Source: an uncultured Alphaproteobacteria bacterium
GTDB lineage: Bacteria; Pseudomonadota; Alphaproteobacteria; GCA-2731375
Length of the DNA: 64,000 nucleotides
Direction: 5' to 3'
Assembly (NCBI GenBank): GCA_951812805.1
Contig: CATOSZ010000003.1
Location: forward strand, 822,557 to 886,556
The notes below the pieces were generated by a model. The model saw nothing but the letters and a program-made list of their open reading frames with translations, had not been told where the DNA came from and did not search any database. This document shows positions 23,476 to 31,167 of this stretch, one piece after another (positions within the stretch are counted from its first letter, which is position 1; the number at the start of each line of letters is the position of its first letter). The position numbers were made by a program, and so were the translations under genes.

Positions 23476-24971
23476 GCGACGGCCTCCCCGGCAACGCACA
23501 GCGTCTCATAGCGCTTGCAGTCCGCTTCGGGCCGCAAGGTCAGTTGCGGATAGGCGTGGCTCTCGCCCCATGGCGCGATGACCGGCTCCACCAGTTGGTT
23601 GATCAGATTGATGATGGCCGGAAGGCGCAGCGTGTTCTGCTCCACGGCCAGTTCACAGGCTATCTCGACCACCTCGATCCCGTGATCCTGGGCCAGCAGG
23701 AGCAGATCGACAAACTCCCGGTCCCCGCCTTTGCCGGCCATGTAATGCGCCCTGACCCGGTGCATCGCCTCAGGCAATTGCCAACCCACAAAGGGCGCGC
23801 CATCTCTCAGCGCGCCGGGCTTGCGGTCGAGTAGGGGCAGGTAATGCCAGGGCTCGAAATAGCTGGCGTTGCGGGTAAAGCGGCGCTTGTGCTCGGCAAT
23901 CACATTCTGCCCTGACACAACCACGATCCGGTCCGCATAGGCGCGCAGAGAGACAAGCTCCCCGGCGAACCGGGAGGGGACGCTATAGCGATTGGTGGCA
24001 TATTGGACCAGACAGGTAGAGCGGACACGAGCGGCCTTCTCAACATAGCCGTCAAAAGCCCGGCCCAGGGGACGCAGTTCGGCGCACTCGTCTGCGAACA
24101 CGTCCGAGATCTTGCGATCCGATTGTTCGGGGTGGGCGCGATTCGCCAATTCCTCGCAGCGCAGACGCAACCAGCCGTTCAGCGCATCCAGATCGTCAAA
24201 GGCGGGCTTGGGCGCAAACAGCTGTCCCCGCAGGAACCCAACCTGGTTCTCAATCTGACCCTTCTCCCACCCCGCCGCGGGTGTGCAAGCAACCGGTTCC
24301 ATCACATAGTGGTTCATCAACGCCAGAAAGCGCGGATGGAACACACGGTCCTTAGAGCGCGAAACATAGGTTACCATCGTCTTGGGGTTGTCGATGATCA
24401 CCCGGCGCGGTACGCCGCCATAGAAAGACATCGCCCGTGCAAAGGCGTCCAGCACCATCTCCTGAGATTCGCTGGGATAGGCAACAACAAAGGGCTTGCG
24501 GCTATGACATAGGCGGAAGTGGGCAACCTTTACCTTCTGCTCGACACCGCCCAGGACAGCGTATTCCGTGCTCCAGTCAAACTGGAGCGCGTCACCTGCC
24601 GTAAAGTGCAACGGAATGAACGCATCCCCCGATCCGGCGCCAGAACGCTTCAGGTCGCGGACAAACCTCTGAACCGTCGAGTAGGATCCGCTATAGCCTT
24701 CCGACACAAGCTGCTCATAAAGCTTCTTGGCCGTCCGGCGCTCACGGCGCGGGCGCCCCAGGTCCTGCTCAAAGAGCGCCCGAAGCCGGCTGGCGAAGCC
24801 ATCGCTAAGCTTACGCCGGACGGGTGAAACGCGCCGCTGATAGCTCGGTGGATCGCCGTCCTTCAGATACTTCTTAATCGTGTTCCGCGACAAACCAGTC
24901 TGACGAGATACAGATCGGATACTCCGACCCTCCCGTAATATCCAACGTCGGATCTTCAATACGCTTTCCAT
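23472..24971 (-). CDS. istA: IS21 transposase IstA
   Basis: 499 residues from ATG 24,971, which follows GGAGGAAAGAGC; an upstream GTG (24,998) lies before that ribosome site. HTH ([26 protein letters not shown]) then DDE integrase-like core with [14 protein letters not shown] (first Asp), [15 protein letters not shown] (second Asp) and [19 protein letters not shown] (Glu). C-terminal beta domain ([26 protein letters not shown]). Appears intact, so the element may still move. Confidence 0.95.
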   Translation of the reverse strand: MESVLKIRRWILREGRSIRSVSRQTGLSRNTIKKYLKDGDPPSYQRRVSPVRRKLSDGFASRLRALFEQDLGRPRRERRTAKKLYEQLVSEGYSGSYSTVQRFVRDLKRSGAGSGDAFIPLHFTAGDALQFDWSTEYAVLGGVEQKVKVAHFRLCHSRKPFVVAYPSESQEMVLDAFARAMSFYGGVPRRVIIDNPKTMVTYVSRSKDRVFHPRFLALMNHYVMEPVACTPAAGWEKGQIENQVGFLRGQLFAPKPAFDDLDALNGWLRLRCEELANRAHPEQSDRKISDVFADECAELRPLGRAFDGYVEKAARVRSTCLVQYATNRYSVPSRFAGELVSLRAYADRIVVVSGQNVIAEHKRRFTRNASYFEPWHYLPLLDRKPGALRDGAPFVGWQLPEAMHRVRAHYMAGKGGDREFVDLLLLAQDHGIEVVEIACELAVEQNTLRLPAIINLINQLVEPVIAPWGESHAYPQLTLRPEADCKRYETLCVAGEAVA

Positions 24972-25371
24972 CAATACCACCTGCTCTTTCCTCCGCACTG
25001 TTCCGTGCGGATGCTAGCGTTCCAGGTGGGTCAATTCTTACCGCTCATAACCCACCAAAGTGGGTCAGTTTTGCATGCCGATTCACAGCCCACGACCTCC
25101 GCCGCCAGGTGGCGGGCCTGCGTGAGCTGCTGGCGAGCGGCCAGATCACCACCTTCGACCTGACGCGGGGCCTGGAGGCCATCGAGGAGGCCGCCGACCG
25201 GGTGGCGAAGATCGAGGCGGCCCCGGTGCCCCTGGCGCGGCGGTGCGCCGGTGACGAGGGCGTCGTCGATTTCCGGGCCCGTAAGGCGGCGCGCGAGCTG
25301 GAGGGCTATCTGGCGGCGCGCGGCGTGACGGCGACCGCCCGGGCGCCGGAGGACGATCCGGAGGGCGCGGC

Positions 25372-25725
25372 ATGAAGCGGCCGGGAATAGACCTCGGCCG
25401 GGACGTCGACGTTCTGCTCGGCGTCGTGCTCGGCCTGACCCTGGCGCTGCTCGTTCTGCCGGTCTCCCTGCCCGCCTCGGCCCGGCCGCGCGGCGTTCTC
25501 GCCTGTGGCGAGGCGGCGGCGGTCGAGCGGCGCCTCGGGGAGCGCCACGGCGAGGCCCCAGTCTGGCGTGGCCTGCTCGCCGACGGCCGCCTGGCCGTGC
25601 TCTACCAATCGCCGGCCGGCCGCTGGACGCTGGTCGCGATTATTCCCGGCGGCCCGGCCTGCATCGTCGCCCTGGGCGAGGCCGGCGCGGTACTCGCCCC
25701 GCCGATGCCGGGCAAGGGCTCGTGA
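25372..25725 (+). CDS. small membrane-anchored phage protein (117 aa)
   Basis: MKRPGIDLGRDVDVLLGVVLGLTLALLVLPVSLPASARPRG has one hydrophobic segment at residues about 14-36 that is either a signal anchor or a cleavable signal. The remainder (GLLADGRLAVLYQSPAGRWTLVAIIPGGPACIVALGEAGAVL) is beta-rich and small. Coupled to both neighbours. No family recognised; may act at the membrane during early infection, for example in superinfection exclusion, but that is a guess. Confidence 0.6.
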   Translation: MKRPGIDLGRDVDVLLGVVLGLTLALLVLPVSLPASARPRGVLACGEAAAVERRLGERHGEAPVWRGLLADGRLAVLYQSPAGRWTLVAIIPGGPACIVALGEAGAVLAPPMPGKGS

Positions 25726-26144
25726 TGCCGCCGCGCGCGATTTCCCGCATCCAGGCCGCCGTCGCGGCCTATTACGGCCTGCGCGTCCAGGACCTGACCG
25801 GCCGCCGCCGAACCCGCCACTTGGCGCGGCCGCGCCAAGTGGCGATGTATCTGGCGCGGCGGCACACGAACTATTCCTACCCGGCGATCGGCCGCTGCTT
25901 CGGTGGGCGCGACCACACCACAGTGCTGGATGCCTGCCGTGTCGTCGAGAGACAGGCCCGGACCGACCCGGAGATCGCACGCGACCTGGCCCGGCTGGAG
26001 GTGGCGCTGCGCTCGGAATCCGGCGGCGCCCTAGCCGCCGGTCTCGCCGAGCTCGGCCGCGAGGCCGCACTTCTCGCCGGCCAGGTGGCGGGGCTGGAGG
26101 CCCGGATCGCGGGCCTGATGGCGGCGGAGGCCGGCGATGGTTGA
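25725..26144 (+). CDS. DnaA domain IV-like DNA-binding protein
   Basis: 139 residues. Residues about 8-77 match the C-terminal DnaA DNA-binding domain: RIQAAVAAYYGLRVQDLTGRRR, ARPRQVAMYLARRHTNYSYPAIGRCF and the signature GGRDHTTVLDACRVV. There is no AAA module, so it would recognise DnaA-box-like DNA without ATPase activity. The C-terminal part is an Ala/Leu coil (AGLAELGREAALLAGQVAGLEARIAGL). Located between B and the Gam-like gene; it may steer replication or titrate host DnaA boxes. Confidence 0.88.
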   Translation: MPPRAISRIQAAVAAYYGLRVQDLTGRRRTRHLARPRQVAMYLARRHTNYSYPAIGRCFGGRDHTTVLDACRVVERQARTDPEIARDLARLEVALRSESGGALAAGLAELGREAALLAGQVAGLEARIAGLMAAEAGDG

Positions 26145-26159
26145 CCGGAGGAGAACGCG

Positions 26160-26699
26160 ATGACGGCGGTTGAGGTAAAGAGCGGCACGATCCTGGCGAA
26201 GATTGCCGATCTCGCGCGGGACTATTTCGAGGCGCGCGAGCGGCTGGCGGAGACCGGAGAGGCAATCCGCGAGGAACAACGCGGCGCCGTCCGCCGGCGT
26301 CTGCCGGTGCTGAAACGCCGTATCGCCGAGGTCCAGGCGGCGAAGGACGCCTTGGTCGCGGCCCTGGCGGCGGCGCGCGAGCTGTTCCGGAGCCCCCGCA
26401 CCCGGGCGCTGCATGGCATTAAGGTCGGCTTCCGCAAGCTCCCGGGGCGGATCGAGTGCGCCGACGAGGGCCGGGCGATCCAGCGGATCCGCGCGCGCTG
26501 GCCGGAGCGGGTGGACGAACTGGTCCGCGTGAAGGAAACGCTGGACCGGACGGCCGTGCGCAAGCTCACCGCCCGCGAGCTGGCGGCGATCGGTGTCAGG
26601 ATCGTCGAGGTCGACGACGAGGTCGTGGTCCGCGCCGCCGGCGACGATCTCGACAAGCTGGTCGACGCGCTGATGGCCGACGGCGGAGACGCCCGGTGA
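26160..26699 (+). CDS. Gam-like host nuclease inhibitor (candidate)
   Basis: 179 residues with an N-terminal coil (ARDYFEARERLAETGEAIREEQR, RIAEVQAAKDALVAALAAAR) and a C-terminal half HGIKVGFRKLPGRIECADEGRAIQRIRARWPERVDELVRVKETLDRTAVRKLTARELAAIGVRIVEVDDEV that parallels the Mu Gam pattern (strand, then KTA/RxL helix, then a final strand). Mu Gam binds DNA ends and protects them from RecBCD-type nucleases. It is the only gene here preceded by a clear gap and ribosome site (GGAGGAGAACGCG before ATG). Assignment by pattern and by position after B. Confidence 0.6.
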   Translation: MTAVEVKSGTILAKIADLARDYFEARERLAETGEAIREEQRGAVRRRLPVLKRRIAEVQAAKDALVAALAAARELFRSPRTRALHGIKVGFRKLPGRIECADEGRAIQRIRARWPERVDELVRVKETLDRTAVRKLTARELAAIGVRIVEVDDEVVVRAAGDDLDKLVDALMADGGDAR

Positions 26700-27052
26700 G
26701 CGGGGTCACCCGAGAGATCCCGCCCCCGCGGCGACCGCTTCTCACCGGCCGGATCGCGGGCGGCGGGATGGCGGCGCATGCCAGCGCCGGCTGGGTGCTG
26801 GACGCGGAGGGCCGAGCGGTGGTGCGCGAAGTGTTCCTGCGCCCGAGCGGCGGAGCCAAGACCGGCTCGGCGATCGACGCGCTGGTCGACGACCTGGCGG
26901 TGATCGTTTCCGTCGCACTCCAGCACGGCGTGCCGCTTGCCGCGCTCGCCCGTTCGCTCGGGCGGGAGCCGGCGGGCCGGCCGGCCAGTATCGCCGGTGC
27001 CGCGCTCGAGCTGCTGGCGGAGTTCCAGGCGGATCTGGAGGCCGAGATATGA
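26696..27052 (+). CDS. stand-alone TSCPD-like protein
   Basis: 118 residues from GTG 26,696 (GTGA overlap). The part VVREVFLRPSGGAKTGSAIDALVDDLAVIVSVALQHGVPLAALARSLGREPAGRPASIAGAALELL follows the TSCPD domain that ends class II ribonucleotide reductases (residues GSD/GSA near the start, LQHG in the middle, RPASIxGAALDLI at the end). TSCPD domains also occur alone in phages. No catalytic residues are visible; role unknown. Confidence 0.7.
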   Translation: MSGVTREIPPPRRPLLTGRIAGGGMAAHASAGWVLDAEGRAVVREVFLRPSGGAKTGSAIDALVDDLAVIVSVALQHGVPLAALARSLGREPAGRPASIAGAALELLAEFQADLEAEI

Positions 27053-27711
27053 GCGCCGCCCTGAAGCGCGCCGTGCACGCGGCCTGCCACGAGCACGGCC
27101 TCGACACCGACGCCCGGCGCGACCTGCAGCGCCGCGTCACCGGGAAGGACTCGCTCACGGAGATGACGCCGGACGAGATCCGCGCGCTGCTCGACCATCT
27201 GAACGGCGGTGCGGCGCGGCGCGGCCAGGCCCGCGATACCCTGCCGCGCGGGGCGACGACGGGCAAGCTGCGCGCGCTGTGGATCTCCGGCTGGCACCTG
27301 GGCGCGGTGCGAGACCGTACCGACCGCGCGCTCGCCAGCTTCATCCGCCGCCAGGCCGGCCTGGACGCGGCCCGGTGGGCGCACGATCCCGCCGACGCGG
27401 CCAAGGCGATCCATGGCCTGGAGGCCTGGCTCGCCCGCGAGGCCGGCGTCGACTGGGCGCCCTACGCCACGCCCTTGGGGGTCTGGGAGCGTCCGCGCGC
27501 CCGCGTGCTGGAGGCACAATGGCGCATACTGCACCGCCTGGGCAGGGTGCGGATCGGCAACTTGGCCGCGCTCGACGCTTATGCCGACCGCCACGTCAAG
27601 GCGCCCGGACGGCGTGGATACCTACTGATGACGGATACGGCCGCCGACGCGCTAATCCGCCACTTCGGTGACCGGATTCGGCAGGCCAAGACACGGGAGG
27701 CCCAGACGTGA
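27049..27711 (+). CDS. gemA: regulatory protein GemA
   Basis: 220 residues. Matches the GemA/DUF1018 family of Mu-like phages: KRAVHAACHEHGLDTDARRDLQRRVTGKDSLTEMTPDEIRALLDHL near the N-terminus, and ATTGKLRALWISGWHLGAVRDRTDRALASFIRRQAGLDAARWAHDPADAAKAIHGLEAWL in the centre. In Mu, GemA affects DNA supercoiling and host gene expression. Position after the Gam-like gene and before the activator agrees. Confidence 0.9.
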   Translation: MSAALKRAVHAACHEHGLDTDARRDLQRRVTGKDSLTEMTPDEIRALLDHLNGGAARRGQARDTLPRGATTGKLRALWISGWHLGAVRDRTDRALASFIRRQAGLDAARWAHDPADAAKAIHGLEAWLAREAGVDWAPYATPLGVWERPRARVLEAQWRILHRLGRVRIGNLAALDAYADRHVKAPGRRGYLLMTDTAADALIRHFGDRIRQAKTREAQT

Positions 27712-27884
27712 GCGCGTCTCCCTACCGGCACTTAACGGACAGAGAGCTACTCACCTACGGGCCGCGTAATGGCGCTGATCCCCTGGTCGCGGAACTTATG
27801 GCCCGGCTCGCCGAGGCGTTGGACGAGATTGACAACCTTCGTGCGGATCTCGCACCCTATTGCCTTCAGGGCTCTTTCTTGTGA
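27708..27884 (+). CDS. hypothetical small protein (58 aa)
   Basis: GTG at 27,708 overlaps the gemA stop; product VSASPYRHLTDRELLTYGPRNGADPLVAELMARLAEALDEIDNLRADL... ends where the methyltransferase begins (GTGA). The DPLVAELMARLAEALDEIDNLRADL part is an amphipathic helix. Small proteins beginning with a HLTDxELL motif are frequent in phage early regions; function unknown. Confidence 0.6.
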   Translation: MSASPYRHLTDRELLTYGPRNGADPLVAELMARLAEALDEIDNLRADLAPYCLQGSFL

Positions 27885-28642
27885 ACAACGCGTACCGCAT
27901 CGGCGAGGCGACCATCTACCGGGGCGATTGCCTGGATCTCCTGCCCACGCTCGGCCCGGTCGACCACGTGATCACGGACCCGCCCTACGAGGCCGCCCTG
28001 CACCGGGCCGCGGCGGAGGGCCGGATCCAACGCGCCGACGGCCAGGCGCCGCCGCGCGGGTTCGAGTTCGCCGGCATCGACGCGATCCGCGAGGAGGCGG
28101 CCCGGACCATGGTGACGGCCGCGCGGGGCTGGCTCCTGGCGTTCGCCCTCGCCGAGGGCGTCGGCGCCTGGCGCGACGCCATCCAGGCGGCCGGCGGCAA
28201 GTGGGACACGACGCTCTGCTGGGTGAAGCCGGACTCGGCCCCCAGGTTCAACGGCCAGGGCGCGGCGCGCGGCTTCGAATGTATCGTCTCCGCCTGGTGC
28301 GGCACCGGCCATCGGCGCTGGAATGGCGGCGGGCGGCGCGGTGTGTTCACCTATCCGACCGCCAAGGGCGGCCATCCGACGGCCAAGCCGCTGGCGCTGA
28401 TGATGGCGCTGATCCAGCTCTACACCCAACCGGGCGATCTAATCTGCGATCCCTTCATGGGCTCGGGCACGACGGGCGTGGCGGCCATCGCGCTCGGCCG
28501 GCGCTTCCTCGGCATCGAGATCGAGCCTGGATACCACGAGATCGCACGCCGCCGGCTCGAGGCCCGCGTGGCCCAGCCACTGCTGCCGTTCGACGTCCCC
28601 GCCACCCAACAGGCTCCACTGCCGCTGGAGGACGCGGGGTGA
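27881..28642 (+). CDS. DNA (adenine-N6 or cytosine-N4) methyltransferase, beta class
   Basis: 253 residues from GTG 27,881. Motif IV DPPY at 33-36 comes before motif I DPFMGSGTTGVAAIALGRRFLGIEIE (from about 190), the order of beta-class N6A/N4C enzymes. GGHPTAKPLALMMALI is the typical helix before motif I. No restriction partner is adjacent, so it is an orphan enzyme that may protect phage DNA from host restriction or modulate expression. The target sequence cannot be read from the gene. Confidence 0.93.
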   Translation: MNNAYRIGEATIYRGDCLDLLPTLGPVDHVITDPPYEAALHRAAAEGRIQRADGQAPPRGFEFAGIDAIREEAARTMVTAARGWLLAFALAEGVGAWRDAIQAAGGKWDTTLCWVKPDSAPRFNGQGAARGFECIVSAWCGTGHRRWNGGGRRGVFTYPTAKGGHPTAKPLALMMALIQLYTQPGDLICDPFMGSGTTGVAAIALGRRFLGIEIEPGYHEIARRRLEARVAQPLLPFDVPATQQAPLPLEDAG

Positions 28643-28971
28643 CGACGCTACCGGGCGTCCTGGCCGAGATCGAGGCGCTCGCGGGGCGCGAGGCGGCGCT
28701 CGGAATCGCACTGCACCATGGCGGCGACGACGGTTGGGACGTGCCGCGCGCACTCGATACGCCGCCGGGCCGAGCGCTGGCAGACCTCGTCGGCGCCGAA
28801 GCGGCGGCCGCGATCGTCGGCCGCTTCGGTGGCGGGGCGATTGCCGTGCCGCTCGCGCGGCGCGCCCTGGTGCGACATCTCGCGGCACAAGGCATGAGCA
28901 CGGCCGAGATCGCGCGGCGGCTCGCCATCACCCGGCGCACCGCGCGGCGCTACCGGCGGCACGGCGCGTAA
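28639..28971 (+). CDS. Mor/C-family transcription activator
   Basis: 110 residues from GTG 28,639. N-terminal dimerisation part (VLAEIEALAGREAALGIALHHG..., RALADLVGAEAAAAIVGRFGGGAIAVP) and C-terminal HTH (ALVRHLAAQGMSTAEIARRLAITRRTARRYRR) follow the Mu Mor/C layout, in which a dimer binds a dyad-symmetric site near -43. It is the last early gene and ends 13 bases before palindrome copy 3, which stands in front of the lysis/head operon. It is the obvious candidate to bind that palindrome. Confidence 0.85.
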   Translation: MTTLPGVLAEIEALAGREAALGIALHHGGDDGWDVPRALDTPPGRALADLVGAEAAAAIVGRFGGGAIAVPLARRALVRHLAAQGMSTAEIARRLAITRRTARRYRRHGA

Positions 28972-28984
28972 GACCGCCTGTGCG

Positions 28985-29000
28985 GCGGACCATGGTCCGC
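28985..29000. promoter_or_regulatory. palindrome copy 3 and candidate late promoter
   Basis: GCGGACCATGGTCCGC followed by TGCAACC. A GATAAT hexamer at 29,024-29,029 is a good -10 candidate; no -35 hexamer is visible. The palindrome centre (28,992.5) would sit near -43 to -44 from a start about 7 bases after the -10, matching the placement of Mor and C sites in Mu. Confidence 0.7.
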
Positions 29001-29061
29001 TGCAACCGCCTGCCGGGATGCGCGATAATCCCCTCCCGACCCCAGCCCGACAGGACACGCG

Positions 29062-29559
29062 ATGATCATCTCCCTGATTTCCACCGGCCTCGGCATGCTC
29101 GGCGGCGTCATCCCTGACCTCCTGAAGGAGTTCCGCGAGAGCCGCGAGCACGGGCGCGAGATGGACCGCATGGACAAGCAGGCTGAGCTGCAACTGAAGC
29201 TGCTGGCGCACCGGACCGACGCCCGCCTTCAGGAGATCGAGGGCCAAGCGCAGATGGAGGAGGTGCGCGCCTTCCGCACCCAGATGTCGGAGATCTACAA
29301 ATCCCAGGCGCCGGTCGGCGTGAAGTGGGTCGACGCCTGGAACGCCGCCCTGCGGCCCGGCGCCTGCACCGTCATCATCGCGCTGTTCACCGCGATCGCC
29401 GGCACGTACGCCTACGGGATGTATTTTGGCGCGCCGCATCTGGCCGAGATCTCCACGGTGATCTGGGGTTCGCTGGTCGGCGATGCGATCCAGGCCGTGC
29501 TCGGCTATCTGTTCGGCTACCGCTCCGGCGCGAAGCTCTCGGCGGCGGTCAGGCGATGA
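29062..29559 (+). CDS. putative holin-like membrane protein (165 aa)
   Basis: N-terminal hydrophobic start (MIISLISTGLGMLGGVIPDLL), a long charged helix (residues 22-80, KEFRESREHGREMDRMDKQAELQLKLLAHRTDARLQEIEGQ), then two membrane segments (ACTVIIALFTAIAGTYAYGMYF; VIWGSLVGDAIQAVLGYLFGY). It is the first gene of the rightward late operon and precedes the lysozyme, as holins do. Family not recognised with certainty. Confidence 0.6.
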   Translation: MIISLISTGLGMLGGVIPDLLKEFRESREHGREMDRMDKQAELQLKLLAHRTDARLQEIEGQAQMEEVRAFRTQMSEIYKSQAPVGVKWVDAWNAALRPGACTVIIALFTAIAGTYAYGMYFGAPHLAEISTVIWGSLVGDAIQAVLGYLFGYRSGAKLSAAVRR

Positions 29560-30017
29560 GCCGGCGCCGCGCCCCGGTCTGCCGCCGGGCAGTCCGCCTG
29601 ATCAAGCACTTCGAGGGCTTCTCGGCGGAACCCTATCTCTGCCCCGCCGGGGTCTTGACCATCGGCCACGGCGCCACCTATGGCGTCGATGGGCGCCGCG
29701 TCGGCCTGGACCACCCGCCGCTCGACGCGGCGGGCGCGGAAGCGCTGCTGCGGCGCGATCTCGCGCGCTTCGCTCTCGCGGTCGACCGCATGGTGGTCGT
29801 GCCGATCGGCACCAACCAGCACGGCGCGCTGACCTCTTTCGCCTTCAACCTCGGATCGGGCGCACTGCGCGCCTCGACCCTGCTGCGCCGCGTCAACGCC
29901 GGCGCGTGGGACGACGTGCCGGATCAGTTCCGCCGCTGGGTGTTCGCCGGCGGGCGGCGGCTTGCCGGCCTGGTCCGCCGGCGCGAGGCCGAAGCCGCTC
30001 TCTGGGGGATGACATGA
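29556..30017 (+). CDS. endolysin, GH24 lysozyme
   Basis: 153 residues from ATG 29,556. Catalytic layout E-8-C-5-T: Glu20 in KHFEGF, Cys29 in YLCPAG and Thr35 in VLTIGHG. This is the known variant of T4-type lysozymes with Cys in place of Asp. Further family marks: NQHGALTSFAFNLGSGALRASTLLRRVNAG and FRRWVFAGGRRLAGLVRRREAE. No signal-arrest-release segment at the N-terminus (MSRRRAPVCRRAVRL), so release should depend on the holin. Confidence 0.93.
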   Translation: MSRRRAPVCRRAVRLIKHFEGFSAEPYLCPAGVLTIGHGATYGVDGRRVGLDHPPLDAAGAEALLRRDLARFALAVDRMVVVPIGTNQHGALTSFAFNLGSGALRASTLLRRVNAGAWDDVPDQFRRWVFAGGRRLAGLVRRREAEAALWGMT

Positions 30018-30325
30018 GCGCCGAGGAGATCACCGGCTGGCTGGTGCGCGCCGCTGTCGCCGCGATCGTCGCTGCCATCGTGCTGCTGTTCCGCCGCATG
30101 CGCGAGGCCGAGGCCAGGCTGGCCGAGACGAAGGTGCGCCTCGCGGCGGTCGAGAAGCAGGACAACTCGGCGACCTTCGGCGCACTGCGGAATCGGATCG
30201 AGGAGCTCGACCGTATCTCGGCGGAAACCCGCGCCGATGTCGCCGCCGTCAAGGCCTCGGTCGCCGCCATCGAACGGACGCTACACCTGATTCATGAGCA
30301 TCTGATGGACAAGGGGGTGCCGTGA
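30014..30325 (+). CDS. DUF2730-type phage membrane/coiled protein
   Basis: 103 residues: one membrane segment (residues about 10-26, VRAAVAAIVAAIVLLFRRM) followed by coiled coil (REAEARLAETKVRLAAVEKQ, TRADVAAVKASVAAIERTLHLIHEHLMDKG). It matches the DUF2730 layout found after lysis genes in Mu-like phages. It might be a spanin-like or lysis accessory protein; not shown. Confidence 0.7.
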   Translation: MSAEEITGWLVRAAVAAIVAAIVLLFRRMREAEARLAETKVRLAAVEKQDNSATFGALRNRIEELDRISAETRADVAAVKASVAAIERTLHLIHEHLMDKGVP

Positions 30326-30624
30326 GCTCTTACGCCCGCATCGTGGCCGAGGATATGCGCCTCGTCGTTCTGCAGCTCCTGGCGCAAGCCGAAGGCTTCG
30401 ATCTCAACGACCGCATCCTGGCCAGCGCGCTGACCGCGTTCGGCCACCGCCCGAGCCTCGACAGGCTCGCCACCGAGCTCGCCTGGCTGGCCGAACAGGG
30501 CCTGATCGAGACCCGCGACGTCGAGGGCTTCACCGTCGCCGCGCTTCTGGCCCGGGGCCAGGATGTCGTCGAGGGCCGCACCGCCGCGCCCGGGGTCCGC
30601 CGCCCGCGCCCGGACGAACTCTGA
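30322..30624 (+). CDS. VpaChn25_0724-type small phage protein (winged-helix like)
   Basis: 100 residues from GTG 30,322. Pattern YARIVAEDMRLVVLQLLAQAEGFDLNDRILASALTAFGHRPSLDRLATELAWLAEQGLIETRDVEGFTVAALLARGQDVVEGRTAAPGVRRP is the well-conserved family that precedes DUF3486 in Mu-like phages and looks like a winged helix. Exact role unknown; perhaps DNA binding during packaging. Confidence 0.85.
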   Translation: MSSYARIVAEDMRLVVLQLLAQAEGFDLNDRILASALTAFGHRPSLDRLATELAWLAEQGLIETRDVEGFTVAALLARGQDVVEGRTAAPGVRRPRPDEL

Positions 30625-30627
30625 ACC

Positions 30628-31167
30628 ATGCCGCGCCGCGCTCTGATCGACCGCCATTTCTCGGCCGAGGAGCAGGCCAGTATCGCCGCCTTCCTCGACG
30701 CCAACCCCACGATCAGCGTCGACGACTTCCGCGCCCTGCTGCGCGAGCGCGGCGCCGAGCTCTCCCGCTCCACCGCGCATGCCGCCAAGCGCAAGCTCGA
30801 GGCGATGGGCGGCCGGCTGCGCGAATCGCGGAGGATGATGGATGCCATCGCCACGGATCTCGAGGGCGAGGACGAGAGCCGGCGCCACCGCGCGTTGTTG
30901 GAGATCGCGCGCACACTGTGCTTCGAGTTCCAGCAGGCACTGCTCGATGGCGACGCCAGCACCCTGAAGGCCGGCGATCTCGCCCACCTGGGGCGCTCCC
31001 TCAAGGATCTGATGCAGGCTGCCCGCCTCGATCAGGACTATGCCGCCCGCCTGGTCGAGCAGGCCACCAAGCGCGCCGCCCAGGCGGCCGGCCAACAGGC
31101 CCGCAAGCTCGGCCTCTCCGAGGAGGGCGCCGCCTCGATCCGCGCGTTCGTGGAGGGCGGCGCATGA
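30628..31167 (+). CDS. small terminase subunit (Mu gp27, DUF3486)
   Basis: 179 residues, MPRRALIDRHFSAEEQASIAAFLDANPTISVDDFRALLRERG... with the HTH-like SRSTAHAAKRKLEAMG and C-terminal coil. DUF3486 proteins occupy this position before gp28 and act with it in DNA packaging. ATG follows the previous stop by three bases. Confidence 0.88.
   Translation: MPRRALIDRHFSAEEQASIAAFLDANPTISVDDFRALLRERGAELSRSTAHAAKRKLEAMGGRLRESRRMMDAIATDLEGEDESRRHRALLEIARTLCFEFQQALLDGDASTLKAGDLAHLGRSLKDLMQAARLDQDYAARLVEQATKRAAQAAGQQARKLGLSEEGAASIRAFVEGGA

Larger units (their letters stand above)
22111..25087 (-). mobile_element. IS21-family element with passenger DNA
   Basis: Ends are TGTCAATCAGCATTTAATTC at 22,111 and, read from the other side, TGTGAATCGGCATGCAAAAC at 25,087; each end carries two transposase-type repeats ending in TGACCC. 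It is flanked by the 9-base direct repeat GCCCACGAC (22,102-22,110 and 25,088-25,096). istA and istB are on the minus strand. Total 2,977 bp is longer than the usual 2-2.5 kb because about 570 bp of non-coding passenger lies between istB and the left end. Confidence 0.92.
22096..25375 (+). pseudogene. small phage gene split by IS21 after codon 5
   Basis: Reading ATG at 22,096 gives MIAHD, then the IS. After the IS the same frame continues at 25,097 as LRRQVAGLRELLASGQITTFDLTRGLEAIEEAADRVAKIEA... to the stop at 25,375. Joining at the repeated GCCCACGAC restores one 97-residue helical protein. A restart at internal ATG or GTG codons near 25,109 would lose only the first residues, so partial function cannot be excluded. 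Family not recognised; position resembles small post-B genes of Mu-like phages. Confidence 0.75.

Noticed and set aside
28104-28116. CGGACCATGG within the methyltransferase gene as a fourth palindrome copy
   Set aside because: Only a half-site match inside coding sequence; the second arm is absent.
11428-29000. The repeated palindrome as part of a CRISPR array
   Set aside because: Copies are kilobases apart apart from two 400 bases apart, with no spacer pattern and no cas genes.
29062-29559. Spanin or signal-arrest endolysin in place of a holin
   Set aside because: Two membrane helices with a long N-terminal charged helix and a position before lysozyme fit a holin-like protein better, although this remains uncertain.
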